A stretch of 64,000 bases of DNA, from contig JACMZG010000008.1 in NCBI GenBank assembly GCA_018340805.1, positions 15,686,013 to 15,750,012 on the forward strand, given 5' to 3'. The notes below the pieces were generated by a model. The model had not been told where the DNA came from. It saw nothing but the letters and a program-made list of their open reading frames with translations, and ran no database searches. Made by a program: the position numbers and the translations under genes. The stretch is from Microvelia longipes. Taxonomy: Eukaryota; Arthropoda; Insecta; Hemiptera; Veliidae. Shown here piece by piece: positions 34,501 to 47,240 of the stretch; the stretch's first letter is position 1; each line of letters starts with the position of its first letter.

Positions 34501-37193
34501 CTTACTGCCTTTGCTTCTGAAAATGACGCTAACGTTTTTTTGTTAATACAGTCAGTAAAGAACGTGTATTTAGCGGCGTAATAACGCGGCAATGAATTCC
34601 ATAAATACATCGCAACCTAAATGCAACACAACCTTGACTTGACAAATAATTTATGGAATGCGATATTTTTATAACTTTCCCTCTATAAATAAGCCCAAGA
34701 AATTATGCAACCAATAACAATATTGGTCCTTGTCTGGGATTCAAAGGGGTGACACACAACAAAAAGTAATATATGTATGAATAATTCGTGTTTGAGGAAC
34801 ATTAATTCAGATGTATAATTTTTATCTTTTAGATCTCACCCTCTGGATCCGTACCTTAAAAGTTTTATCATTTCTGCCATTCATTTGCATTGGAATGGCT
34901 TAAAAGGGAATTGTCGTAAATTTTAACCCCTATAAAAAACTGCAAATTAAATTAATATGAGAAAAAGGGTTTGTAATAAATTAATATAGGTTAGGGTTGT
35001 TTTGCCCCTTAAAATATTGTGAACATAATATGCGCTAGTGTGGTTTCTTTACTTTGTGTGAAAATATTTACGTTTAATTCTTGTATAACTATTTATTAAA
35101 AAGAATCATTATTTATATTATTTTATAAGAAGGTGTTAATTTTATGTGTAATAAATAAACCATATTTACTTTTTTTCTCCATAAAAATCTAAAACATGAA
35201 AACTTTGGTAAAACTTAGTGTCTCTCGAAAGAAAATTCGAAATATTTTTTCTAATTAGATTTGTGAATATATTATAATATTTTAATTTTTAGGTTGACTA
35301 GGAAGTTAAATGTAATTGACATAATAAGTAAAAATGTAAACACTTACTTTCTATCATTTTGAAAGTTACTTTAGAGGATAACCTGCTAATATATGTATAT
35401 TTGTTTTTTTTTTTACTAAAAATGGTTGCCCGCTACTTTATGTTTATTTATTTATTTAGTTTGGACAGGTCTGCCAATGGATTTAAGTTTTGATCCTTAT
35501 TGTTTTCATCCTCAAATATGTTGTCATTTCGTTAAAGAGTTCATCTTTCAAAATTTAAACATTTACTAAAAAGATACAATAAAATTAAATCAGAAAATTT
35601 TCACTTCAATAAAACTCCCTAAAATTGCAAACAAAAGATTTTCAAAAGAATCAAACGCTGTAAAGAATAAATTGAATACAAGCTAACTTTTATCTCTCTC
35701 AAACCTATTCAGACACGATCTTACGAAACTCCAAGTATCTCTTAGTCAAAGTCCGAATCGTATTTAAATTTTAGTTCCTTTCAAGTCTCAAAAAGACCGG
35801 TTTTTCCAATTGGTAAAAAATGTTACGACACTAAGCCTGTTAGTCTTAAATATGCTTTTTTGGATAACTTAATCCTATTTTAAGTAAAATATGGACAAGA
35901 ATTGTATGGTTTTCATTTATTTATACGTTATTCTTATTTATATTACTTGAACTATCTGTTTCTAAAGTTTTAATTAAAAAAAAATATAACAGAAATATCA
36001 TGCATTCTGTACAATAAAATTTTATTAATGTTATTAGTATTTAATTAATTTTACTATTTTATATTATTAAGTCCTATACAGCTTTCTACTATGTTATTAA
36101 ATATTAATATTTTTTATATTTTATAAAGATACTATTTAAAATTTTATAGTTTAAGATCCCATTTATGTTATTATGCATAAATATATAAATTGTTATAACT
36201 ACTTTGTTATAATAATTACGCGTTGAGCAATTTTCAATTAACTAATGTTTATTATTATTTAATGGTATTATTATTATTATTTTTATTATAATGGCATTAA
36301 TTTATTTAAAATATGGAGGTTGAACGAACATATAATCTCTTTATGGATTTCGACACACAGATTACAAGAACATAAAACGAAGTACAAAATTTATTTGTAC
36401 ATATCTTTATTTATGCAAGTCTAATTAAAGTTTTATTGAGTTGCAAAGCATTAAGTTTCTATTTTTTATTTTAACTGGTTTAATAAGAATTTATTCAAAA
36501 TATAATTAGTACTAATGGTGAATTAAATTTGATTTTTGTACACTTTATATAGGGTACTGCAGTATGAATTTAAATATTTTTAGATTATTTAACTTTATGG
36601 AAAATGATAGTTGGTATTATTTATACTGTTAAGCGTAGATAACGATGTAGATTGACTCCGATACATCAGTTTCTTCTTTCCTCTTTTAATTCTTTAATTT
36701 TTGAGAAAGTTTGCTATAAATAAATGTATTTCGTGAGTGTTTGATAAAAAAGTGAGAAAATATACTCACCAAGATCAGTGAGTTTGATCTTAGCAGATCA
36801 GTAGTTGGATGTGCAAGATCGTGCACTCTCTCTCACGTACTATCTTAGTGTTCATTGTATTAGTAAATGGGTGTTATTTACTACCATTGTGTAGACGTGT
36901 GTAGTTTATTTAAGATGAAATTTACTTTTCACGTTTTTCATTGTATGTTTTTATTTTCTTTTACATTTTCTCGCCCAAATTATTTGGAATGCTACTTTCG
37001 CTGATAATACTTGCAACACGTTTTTTGTGTTAGAAAAAAACATGACAGTAAATTTTCTCAAGAAAAATGAGTAATGAGATTGACTTTATTGAGGGGGAGG
37101 GTTTTTAAGGAGAGATGTCCCTGAGCAAGAATTTATATATATTTATGTTATACTCTGTTCATCGTTTATAAATAACATACTAAATGCAAATAA
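31535..37193. other. Non-coding AT-rich DNA
   Basis: No gene, RNA or repeat family is supported. Noted are a weak inverted repeat around ATTCCATAAAT (34592 and 34650), (TTA)n-like runs near 36250-36300, and closely spaced small palindromes at about 36768-36825 (AAGATCAGTGAGTTTGATCTT, GTGCAAGATCGTGCAC). Confidence 0.6.
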
Positions 37194-37367
37194 TCAAAGA
37201 AAAGAAGTCTCTCCACTAAACATAACTTTATTGTCAAAGCACTTTCAACCTAACTAGAGGCCATCATCAGTGCAAAACCGTTAAGATGTTAAAGAAGTAG
37301 AGAAGTGAGTCTATGTTTTCTTACTAGGTATTAGAGTCTGACTTCTTTTCTTTTATTATTTATGATG
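37194..37367. mobile_element. Foldback element, second copy with inverted interior
   Basis: It begins CAAAGAAAAGAAGTCTCTCC and ends in the same right flank as the 7530-7731 copy (TTTTATTATTTATGATGGAC, CCATTCACG). Between the arms the interior reads CTAGAGGCCATCATCAGTGC, the reverse complement of the 7.6 kb interior. The right arm is more degraded than the left. Confidence 0.8.
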
Positions 37368-37395
37368 GACTCCATTCACGCTCAATTTACTAGTA

Positions 37396-40300
37396 TACTA
37401 AATCTAATTTCATAAAATTAACAAAGGTCATATTTTAACATCCTCATTCACGACAAGCATTGTCAAAATTTTACTATTCAAATTTCATCTTTTCATTCAA
37501 AAGGATCCAATGTTACGTCGGTATTCGTCCTCTAATTTAGTTAATGTTATTAAATTCATATTGCGTTTGTACTTTCTTTTAAAACAGAAGTTATGTTTTC
37601 AGACTAAGCACTGTACTTTCTATGCTGAGTACAGAGTACCCAATTATAATGAAAATAAGCGCAAATACCCAAAAAAAGTACCAATGGAAGTATAAAAAAA
37701 GTTCGATTTATAACTAATTTTAAAAATCATGTTGAACTTTTTTATGTCGCTTTGTGGCTTTTAATTTATATTAATATATTATATTACTTGTGTTAAGCAC
37801 TGAAGTAAAAGTGCTTAACAAACTTTTAGTCCCTAAGTGGACTTTAGAAAGTTTCAAGTTCATGGTGAATAAATTCTGAAAAACTTATTTAAGAGCTTTA
37901 TTTAAACGAAAACACAGAACTTAGATGACCGATCTCAAACTGGTTTCAAACCCTGTTCCTTTAAGTCGTGTAACTTGGTTAAAAAATCTTTTTATAGATA
38001 AACTCTTTCTGATTGGACTAAAAAATAAGAAGAATAAAATTAACTCTTTCTTTTTTTATTCTCCGCGTTTTCAAATTTGATTATCTCATTTACTCTCTCT
38101 TATTATAAGCTGAACTTTATTTTCTCAAATTGTATGCCACTATTATTTTCTTCTTTGAGAAACACGTAAGTCATTAATTGTTGCTTCATTTTGTTTCTTC
38201 TTCAATATTGAAGTTGAAACTTGTTTTCTTGTTCGACGCCCTCTAATCAACTTAATGTTTGTTATTAAGTCCCTATATAATTAGTCATCTTCGTATAGAC
38301 TACACCTCATTCTTTTTAGAAGTTGTTGGCTGCTAATTATTCAACCACGGCCTCAAAAATCTAGTTTAAAACTTGTAAATTTTATATTTCGATCCATTTA
38401 TTGAAAAGTAATATCCGATTTTTAATATAAGTATAAGTGTATCCGTATTTACTAATTACACTAAAAATGTCATTAATCCAAAACTAATGTATATAATATA
38501 TATAGTGACTGAGAGTTTCTGTTTAGCGGATAAACCTAATTGAAGCTAAAACTTCATTGAACCTACAATAAAAAATGAACTATGTATCTATAACTAGTTC
38601 AGATCTATTTATGATATATAACTAGTTATAGAAATAGTTAGGTATAAAGACTCTACTAAACAAATATTTTTAAAGGTTTCATTTTGTTATATTAATAAAG
38701 TTGTAATTATTTATTATAACTAAAATCAAAATCAATGTTATTAATTCTCATTAATTTGAATCACGAATTTTAATGAGGAATATAAATTAAAAGTGATTAA
38801 CTTTAAATTTACTGACTTATTCATTTAATTAACTTTCACACATTAAATTAAATAACATTTAAAAGGAAAAAATACAAATATTCGATTCCAAAGAATATAA
38901 AGTTTAAATTTTTCGTGTGTGACCTTAATCTTGCCATATTTGTGAAATGACGTCTGAGAATGTTCAAGATAACATTCTTCGTTATAAGAACCCAGAAGAT
39001 AACTTAGTGTTCAGGTCAAGAAGTTTAGTTTCTAGTTTCCATTTAGGGCTAAAACGAGTTGTTTTATGAATTTCTTCCTTATTTTTCAAAGTTTCTCTTA
39101 AATTTAAGAATTTATTGAAAATAAATTGTATGAAAATAAAAATTTTTTTAACTTTTATTTCTATACAAATTTAGTAAAGTTAAGTAAAACTTAATTATTA
39201 CAAAATATTTTTTGAACAGTTCCTTTATAATAGTGGGTACTTTATAATTTATAATGTTGCAAACTTTTTTTATAGTGCCTAGAATTTTTAGGATATTTTT
39301 TTTATTAATGACAAATTAATGCGGCTATGATTAATTTTATAACCTGTATCATTGCTTCTTTACTGAATTGTTTAACAACACATACGCAGGACCAAGAGAA
39401 CTCTTCTTTTCAGTCTCTTCAAGTTTGCAAGGAGATTGAATTACAGTTATATCTAATGTGCATACTATATATTATATTATAGTGTATTATAGTGGATACT
39501 ATAATATCTCATTTTGATGCTTACATAATATATTATATTGCCTGATATCGGTTAAATTTTGTTGTTTATTTCTTTCCAAAAATGATCTAACATTACTAAC
39601 TTCAGAACATATATATGATTTTATATTATAAAATAATTCTCTACAGGATATCCAAGCTCCTTATGAAATGCTTTATTTATGTTGTTACTGTCTTTTAATT
39701 TCTAGCAAACAACGCTCATACGTATTAGGCCCTGTATAGTCACTCTATAGTAAATATAGAGATGCTTGCTGTACCGTATACCTGGATAAATAGTTGACTT
39801 AACTGTAACTGATCAAGTTGTTCTGTTTATATTTTCTTTAATATTCTTTACGTGTGCAGAAATAAATGTTGATGCTGTTAGTTTATTTATTTTCTTATTC
39901 TTATCCCTATTTCTTATTCCAGTAGGAGTTCCCCTGGGAGGTCAGCTTACCCTCATGCAGTGTCGCATCTAACAACTTTTACTTGACCTTCTTTTACTTC
40001 TTAAAAGATTTCTTTATCCCCCTCTATGACTTCCTTAAGACGGGGTGGGATATCCCGTCTTGTCTCGAACCATGAGTCATCTCATCAATATCAGTAACGA
40101 TCCTTCCAGGACAATAAACTTATCCTTTTCTTCTTCTTTTATAACAAGGCGTCCGTGCTAATAAATTCTACACGACGTGTTTCAAATCTGTTACTTTCCA
40201 TGTTTTATTATCTTCTAAAACTATTAAACATCTAGACGTCTCTAACTTTAGTCTCACCTAACAGGATTCGAAATTTAAGTTTTATTTTACCATTGTACCT

Positions 40301-42129
40301 CTTAACATTTGAAGAACTGATATAAAAAAGTTATGAGCGATCCTATGAGTCATTCTATCTTAAAATGATACAATGACTATCTCATTATCATAGCGGATCT
40401 TATGCAATATTTAGGCATTCGATTGCTTGCAAATATCATTGAATAGTTAAATAAGCGTAACATATCTTAAGTTGACCTTTATACAGCTGTCCTGACACAT
40501 ATTTCAAAAAAAAATATTTTAAATTCAAAGGAAAACCTGGCAGAAACTTATTTTTCCTAATCTATTTTCAACTTCCCCAATGCTTTTCATAAGGATGGAT
40601 TAGTTAGTCTGATTTTAGTTTTAAACTAATCCCAAGTGTTTCTATAATTTGAACAATAGTTTTAATAAAGACGTTGTATTAATTCCTCTGCTTCATTCTA
40701 CTAGGAATTGATGCAACCGCACATGTAACAAAAAAATAAGAGGAAACTGTTTTCTGCATTTGTTAAGTTAAATTTTAATTAAATTTTGCTATAAATAGAA
40801 AGTAATTTTAAAAAGTATAAGAGAGAAGAAGTGATAAAAATTACACTATTTTATTAATATTTTCTGTTGTGCTGTACGAACTAAGTTTATCTGTGACCAT
40901 TATTTTATTGTAAATAAACTCATAAAACGCACAAAAATGCATAAATTACGCTTTATTTTTAACATAAATAAAGTTTATCTAAGCGCTCTGCTTTATTGTA
41001 ATTAAACTGTGGTGAGACTTTTTATTCTTTCGTTGTGATAATTAGTTGCTCTGATTTCATTTATCCCCACAATTATATATTTACCTTTAGATAGTGTATC
41101 CTCTCGTGTACGTTTGAAGTCATATTTTTAATCTGTGTAATGTTAATAAAATTTTATAAAACACCTTTTTATTGACTATTAAGTATAACTATATAAGTAT
41201 TTAAATAATTTAAATATTAAACTTAGACACAAAATTATTAAATTATTATAAAATATTTCTCATAGTCTTTGTGTTCATATTGTCCTTGAAACTGAATATT
41301 GTATGTTCTTTAATATTATATTCTTTTTAATTTCTCTGCTACTAAGTCTACAGTCTACATGTTAACTAGGAAATTATTTAGTGAGTACGAGATGTGTGAT
41401 TAGGTGTAAATCTCTCACCCCTGGCCTTGCACTGTGCTCTATTACTTCATTGCTGAGTTCTTTTTGTGAAAGGCGGATACTATTAACCACTAACAAGTTC
41501 AAGGCTCCGTCCCTGCATCTCTGCAATTGAATGATTAACGTCGCTTCTCTATATCAACACATGCAAAGTGTATCACGTCTTCTACGCCTGTATTTATTTC
41601 AATATTCAACTTTACTTGCTTTGACTGTTATATTTTTTTTGTTTAATGAAATCCACTTTCTAAGAAGGTTTTAGTGTGCTATGTATGCATAGTTTAATAT
41701 GCTATACTATATATTGCATGTATAATGTATACATGCATATTACATGTATTGTATACATGAATATACATGTATATTAGTATACTTAAATTACTAATATTGC
41801 ATAGCGTGGTGTCATAGAAGTTGGTTGTTATTATATATAGAGTTTATAATGCTTAGCGTTACATTGTATATTCAGTGACAACGTATCCTGATACACCAAG
41901 GTTTCGGTTATCGTTACCTGGCCTGTGGACTTAGCTTTTACCCATTTTACCTTTACATAAAAAAGTATAAGGAAGCTTTAAGTTACCACTTAAAAGTACC
42001 GATGAAAACATATGCAATTGTTGTTTCCGCTTTTTTGATTCCAATGTCAAAAATGGCAGTTTATTTAAGCATATAAATTTTTAAGTAAGCATGTATATGT
42101 ATTTATTTTTAATTAATTTTTTAACTTAT
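37396..42129. other. Non-coding AT-rich DNA
   Basis: No gene is supported. Small GC-richer patches at 39915-40110 (TTCCCCTGGGAGGTCAGC, GACGGGGTGGGATATCCCGTC) and 41395-41540 (CTCACCCCTGGCCTTGC) may be repeat fragments. AT-rich imperfect palindromes occur at 39460-39545 and 41690-41790. Confidence 0.55.
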
Positions 42130-42162
42130 TTAATTTAATTTTTCTTTTTTTTCAGGTAAGGC
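42130..42162 (+). promoter_or_regulatory. Candidate recursive splice site (ratchet point)
   Basis: A run of 15 pyrimidines (TTTTTCTTTTTTTTC) ends in CAG, followed at once by GTAAGG, with the junction at 42155|42156. This matches the known recursive-splice consensus of a pyrimidine tract, CAG and GTAAG with no exon between. It sits about 25.4 kb after the donor at 16778, in the same strand, within the presumed long intron. Use cannot be shown from sequence alone. Confidence 0.5.
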
Positions 42163-45100
42163 TAATAATACATTTATGAGACATGACTTTTTCGAAACTC
42201 ATTGATAAGTATGAATTTTTTTTTTTATTAAAGTAATATAAACGCATTCAATATTTTTAACTCGTCTGTTTTCGAAGAAACAATACTGAAAATAGGCACT
42301 TTTTACAGTGATTTAACAAATTTAACTGTGCAAGAAAACTGAGCAGTGAATTCTTAGATTAGAATAATAAAGCAAATTTGATTCAAATCAGTTAAAAAAC
42401 CATAGGCGTAGCTTGAGAAAAAAAATGAGATGTGTAAACGATAAGATGTATAATCTGGAATAAATACACATATTAAATATAAACAACAGCCACTACATGT
42501 AAAATTAACAGAGCTGGTTTTCAACTAATTTTGTCTTTACAGCGGTTGTCTTATGTTTTGTCTTTTATCTAAAATTAATAAAATTTTGTTAAAATTTAAT
42601 TCATTATGTTTAAAATAATTTTACACTTTTTTTGCTCTAAAAATTTACACTATTTGTTTCTTACTCGATATAAAATGTTTTATAATAACTGATTTATCAT
42701 GAATATTGAATAGTTGTAAGGGTACTGCTGGCTATCTCATGACATTGTCTATGATCTCTCAAGTTGAAGAGCTACTCTATCTATACACCGACCTTGGTCT
42801 AGTTTATTATAGTCATTGTTCTCATTCACTGCTCTATAAACTACTTGTATGACATTATCTAATTAATACTGTTAAAACGGCTTCAGCAACTCTTGTAAAA
42901 ATGTTAATTCACTTCGACACTTCATAGCTTTAAAATATTACCAAACAATGCTTGTAATTCTTCAAGTCATTATACTTAAGTAAATTTTTTATTTGATGTA
43001 GTAGTGATAGTTGGATAAACCACAGTAATATTACTATTATCATAAGTTGCACACTATGTGTAATGATTTGTGCTTAGAATCTATCTGTTACCTTAAATCG
43101 TGCTTAGTAAAATTTTAATTTTAATCATCCATAAACAAAACATTTTTCTTAAGATTTCAATTTCTTTAATTAATAAATTTTAGCGAAGAATTTTTTTAAG
43201 TTTAAAATACTGAAGTAAAATTTTTAACCTTTAGGACATCAAAGCATCATTAGGGCATATTATCTTAAGTTTTCTTTTATTTATGTTCTTTTAGTAATAT
43301 TAAAGACATTAGTGTTTTTATCTCTTATTTTGTTCTTTTAGATGAATAGAACTCATAAGATATTTATTTCAAAAAATCAGTTTTTTTAAATTTCATCTAA
43401 TTAGTTCAGTTAATTAGCCGGGTGCGGGAGGCGTTCCTTTGAACTATAATTTAACTTTCAATGAGTAATAAAGTCTACTCGTATCATTCTAATTGCATTA
43501 GAAGTATTAAATATGAGAACAAAACTTGTGTCTCATTTTATAATACAAATCCTAAGTAAAATGGTGCTACATTTTTTCGAATTAATATCTGACAGAATGC
43601 ATATTGGTAACTTTGCACGCACTGTACGGTTGTTAATTTGTGGGGTGTGTCTGTCAGCTTGTGCCTTGTGACTACGGTTCCCTTTATTTCTACTAATAAA
43701 AAAAACTTTTGACGAGGTTAAATTCTCTAATATAAAAGCAATGAATATATTAACACGTATTCCCTTTTGTGTTACAAAGTTGGCACCCCATGTCTAAATA
43801 AAGATCATGGATAAGGTTACATTTTCCCTAATAATTTATCAATGCCTTCTTGATTAGCATATTTAACTTTAATTCAACTATTTACCAGTAATTGATGCCA
43901 ATATAAAATATTTCGTTTCAAATGAAGAATTGAGTTAAATGTCCCCTATTCGTTTGAATTAGAATATAAATGGTTTTAATGTCATTTTGTCACATTAAGT
44001 TGCTCCTATTTCAACAGTTCTGAACATAATTGTATAACATAATATTGTTAAATAAAAAAATACGATTAATATTTTTTGTTATTCTTTATAACATAACATA
44101 CATGTTGCCACAAAAATTTGATTGTTTACAAATGTTATTTTTAACAATAATTGCTAAGATAAAATATAATTGTGATATACCTTATCTGAAATTAAATTTA
44201 ACACCTCCCCCCCGTTTTTCATTCTTTAAAGTTTACTACCGGTAAGAGAAAAAATACGTCTTTTGATAAGGATCTTGGATCATTAAGTTCGTTATTTTAC
44301 CTTATTTACTTAATTTGTTTTATCTAGAGACGTAAGGTATCTTCATATTTATTACGATACAATTCTATTTATTTTATTTTATTTATTTATTATTTTTCTT
44401 ATTTATTCTATTTAGAAGTGCTCCTAATTTAGTTTTTTTCCTAGCCCTTAGACTGAACCCCTATCTGAATCCTTAGAAAAGGTTTTTTCTAATACATTAT
44501 GAAGTGCTTTATGCATAAAATTCAAATTTTAGCGGAAAAATTTGTAGAGTGCAAAAATATAGTGTCATTATACGCTTAGCGTAAATTTTCTTGCACTTTT
44601 TATTTATTTTTTTAATACATGACTAATACTGGGCCCAACTTTAAACTTGCTATTCCTGCTTCTTTTGAAAAATTATTTTCCTCTATGGACATTGAATTTT
44701 ATTTTCTCATTTTATAACTTTTGTTTAATTTAAGAATGATAAAATAAATTATAACATCGACTGCCTACAGCTATAATTTACTCGCTACTTATACATTTAA
44801 ATAATGTGTTAGGAAACAAACATACTATCATAATAACGTATTGTATTAATAAATATGCAAATTAATTTAAAAATGTCAATAAACTAATTGTACATAATTG
44901 GTGTAAATAACTATCTAATTGTTGAACAGTCTTTAGAAATGTATAATTATAGGACAATTCATCTTATTAAAATGACATCTGTATCAATATGTATTGAGAA
45001 CAATAGAAAGGCAATGTATTTCGAGTATTCATAGCGCACCCATCAGGAGGATACTGGGTTCCCGAGGTCAGCTTCCGATGATACATAACTGAAGATTTGA

Positions 45101-45302
45101 ATGTAAGACAGTTATTGTTGCCATTACGTCATGGCACTCATCCTGCCTACATTTTATATTGTATTAATTAGATATTATTAATCTTAAAAAAGAGAAAAAG
45201 ATGAACCACTTGGTTAAAACTAATTCTTCTTAGAGGCAATTCATTCCCTCCTTTATGGTAGCAGAACACATCAATATGTCGTTAGATATTACGTTGTGCT
45301 GT
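42163..45302. other. Non-coding AT-rich DNA holding copy 1 of a 51-bp repeat
   Basis: Apart from the 43768-43818 repeat nothing is assigned. A short GC patch (GCCGGGTGCGGGAGGCG, about 43417-43433) stands alone. Confidence 0.55.
43768..43818. repeat. 51-bp direct repeat, copy 1
   Basis: The text from TGTGTTACAAAGTTGGCACC through TCTAAATAAAGATCATGG to AAGGTT is identical but for one base to 45793-45843. The flanks are unrelated. Confidence 0.95.
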
Positions 45303-45327
45303 TTTGATGTTCTCTCTGCAGGTAATG
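45303..45327 (+). promoter_or_regulatory. Second, weaker back-to-back acceptor/donor
   Basis: TTTTGATGTTCTCTCTGCAG is followed directly by GTAATG with the junction at 45321|45322. The acceptor is good; the donor lacks the consensus G at +5. It lies 3.2 kb after the site at 42155. Confidence 0.25.
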
Positions 45328-45792
45328 TGTCCAGACAGAACATCTTAGTCGGAATAATACTGATTTTTATATTCAAATACTTAAATGTACTACGGTTTGT
45401 TACAATTAAAAAAATTTGTGACCATTTAGAATCTTGTATAGATTAAGACTTAATAAAGTTGTCAACGTTCTTGGTCTTGTGCGAAGTAGAATTCTGTAAT
45501 ATTTCATTGCTTGGAACGCCTCTTCTTCCATCTTTTATGTCTTATACTGCTGTCAACTTCTTATCTTCAAACCGATTTTGGTCCTGAGGTATTCACTGGG
45601 TCGAACTGTGTTGAAATAGACATTTGTCCCTCAATTGCCTCAACTGTTTTAATTATTTTCTGGTTATTTTAAATCAAAGAAACTTTGATTACCACTTATT
45701 TTAGTGAAGAATAAGGCCTCCCAGAGTATTTAGAATTTATATAAAAATTGCATTAGGTTTAAGATTCTTAAAACTTATCCTGTGAAAAAACC

Positions 45793-45843
45793 TGTGTTAC
45801 AAAGTTGGCACCCCATGTCTAAATAAAGATCATGGACAAGGTT
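45793..45843. repeat. 51-bp direct repeat, copy 2
   Basis: It differs from 43768-43818 at one position (ATGGACAAGG against ATGGATAAGG) and is followed by a TG-rich tract (TGTGTGTGAG). Confidence 0.95.
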
Positions 45844-46486
45844 CTAAATCTAAATATGTGTGTGTGAGATTGTTTGTGTGTGTAATAGTTAGCATTTAAT
45901 TTCTAATATACACCTACACTATTTTCATAATGAATGTTGCCTAATGTATCTTATTGGCTTTATTTGACACTTTTACTCCAGACATTTATAATTAAGCACA
46001 ATTCTTGTGCTATGAATCACCTGAGTTCAGCAAGATATCCTTGAACTTCTTTCGCTCTCTGTAACTTCTACACCTTGCTAATTACCAACTTTTGAACACT
46101 TTTAAAATTATTTACAATCGAATATTATTTTTATTGAATACCTAATAACGCACGCTATCGTGGTATTCAAAATTATAAATATATTTCCTTTAAAATCTGA
46201 CATCTTTTGGATTCAACTGCCCTTCAAAAACATTTTAAAATACCAGCTCCACCCTCTGAGAACAATTCAAAATGTAATACCTCGGTATTCTAGGGGTTTC
46301 AACGGGGAGTGGTTCATAATATAATCCTTACGTTGTTAAACCTTTACCTCTTGCTATAAATCAGAGCGAAATGTGTTTAAATAAGTAATCTGGGATTGGT
46401 CCAAATAAAAATGCCATTTAAATAGGAGATTATTCATTTTATCTTGAGTTTCTCTTATTCTTCTTTTAAAATATCAACTTGGTTTC

Positions 46487-46552
46487 GTAATTATTAGATG
46501 CGTAAGGGTGTTTATAATATGCATCTAATGCCCTTATGCATCTAATAATTAC
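46487..46552. repeat. 66-bp inverted repeat (hairpin)
   Basis: GTAATTATTAGATGCGTAAGGG pairs with CCCTTATGCATCTAATAATTAC with one mismatch, around a loop of about 22 bases that itself contains ATGCATCTAAT. It may be a tiny foldback element. Confidence 0.88.
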
Positions 46553-47039
46553 CTCATAAACTCTCGGGTTGGGAAGGAAGTTAAGGAAATAAATAAAACG
46601 CTATAAATAAATGCAAGAGAACTGATTAAAATAATTAAATCAATTGTACTGATTAATGATTTAAAAAAATGGGAATAAATTATGGATTAGTCCTTTTAAC
46701 CGCTGATTTTTTACTTAATTCACTTTACATCTTTATGAATTCAGCGACTTCTGATTTGCGATATCATGCTTTTGATGTTTTACTTACTTCTTACCTTTCA
46801 TAAAAAATCTTGTGCCTGAACATACTCCATATTTGTTGTAATTATAATGCAATTTTTGGCCTTAGTTAAAACAATTAATAAGAAATTTTGTGTAATGAAA
46901 ATAGCCTTGTGAGACGCCTCAAATTCACTTGTATATATAACATCAATTGAAATAAAATACGATTATGAGATGGATGATTTTAGCTCAAAAGAGATCAGCT
47001 CAGTTAGAGTAGACCAGAAATACAAATTATATTTTAAAA

Positions 47040-47240
47040 TGAAACACCCCCACCCCTCTCTCCCTCGATTGCCCCTACCTCATAAGCTCATTTTTCGTTG
47101 AGAATTGGCTAAAAATGTGATTTTTGTATTGAGATTTCTTTTCTCTTTGTAATAGTTCGCCATTAATATGTAATGTACAAATTTTCATGCGTAGCTTTCT
47201 TGTTATAGGGAGAGACACTCTTATGACACAACTAAATAGT
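47040..47240. repeat. Pyrimidine-rich repeat, sister of 12755-12960
   Basis: CACCCCCACCCCTCTCTCCC, CCTACCTCATAAGCTC and TTTTTCGTTGAGAATTGGCT follow the same order as at 12.8 kb. Beyond about 90 bases the two no longer align by eye. Confidence 0.45.
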
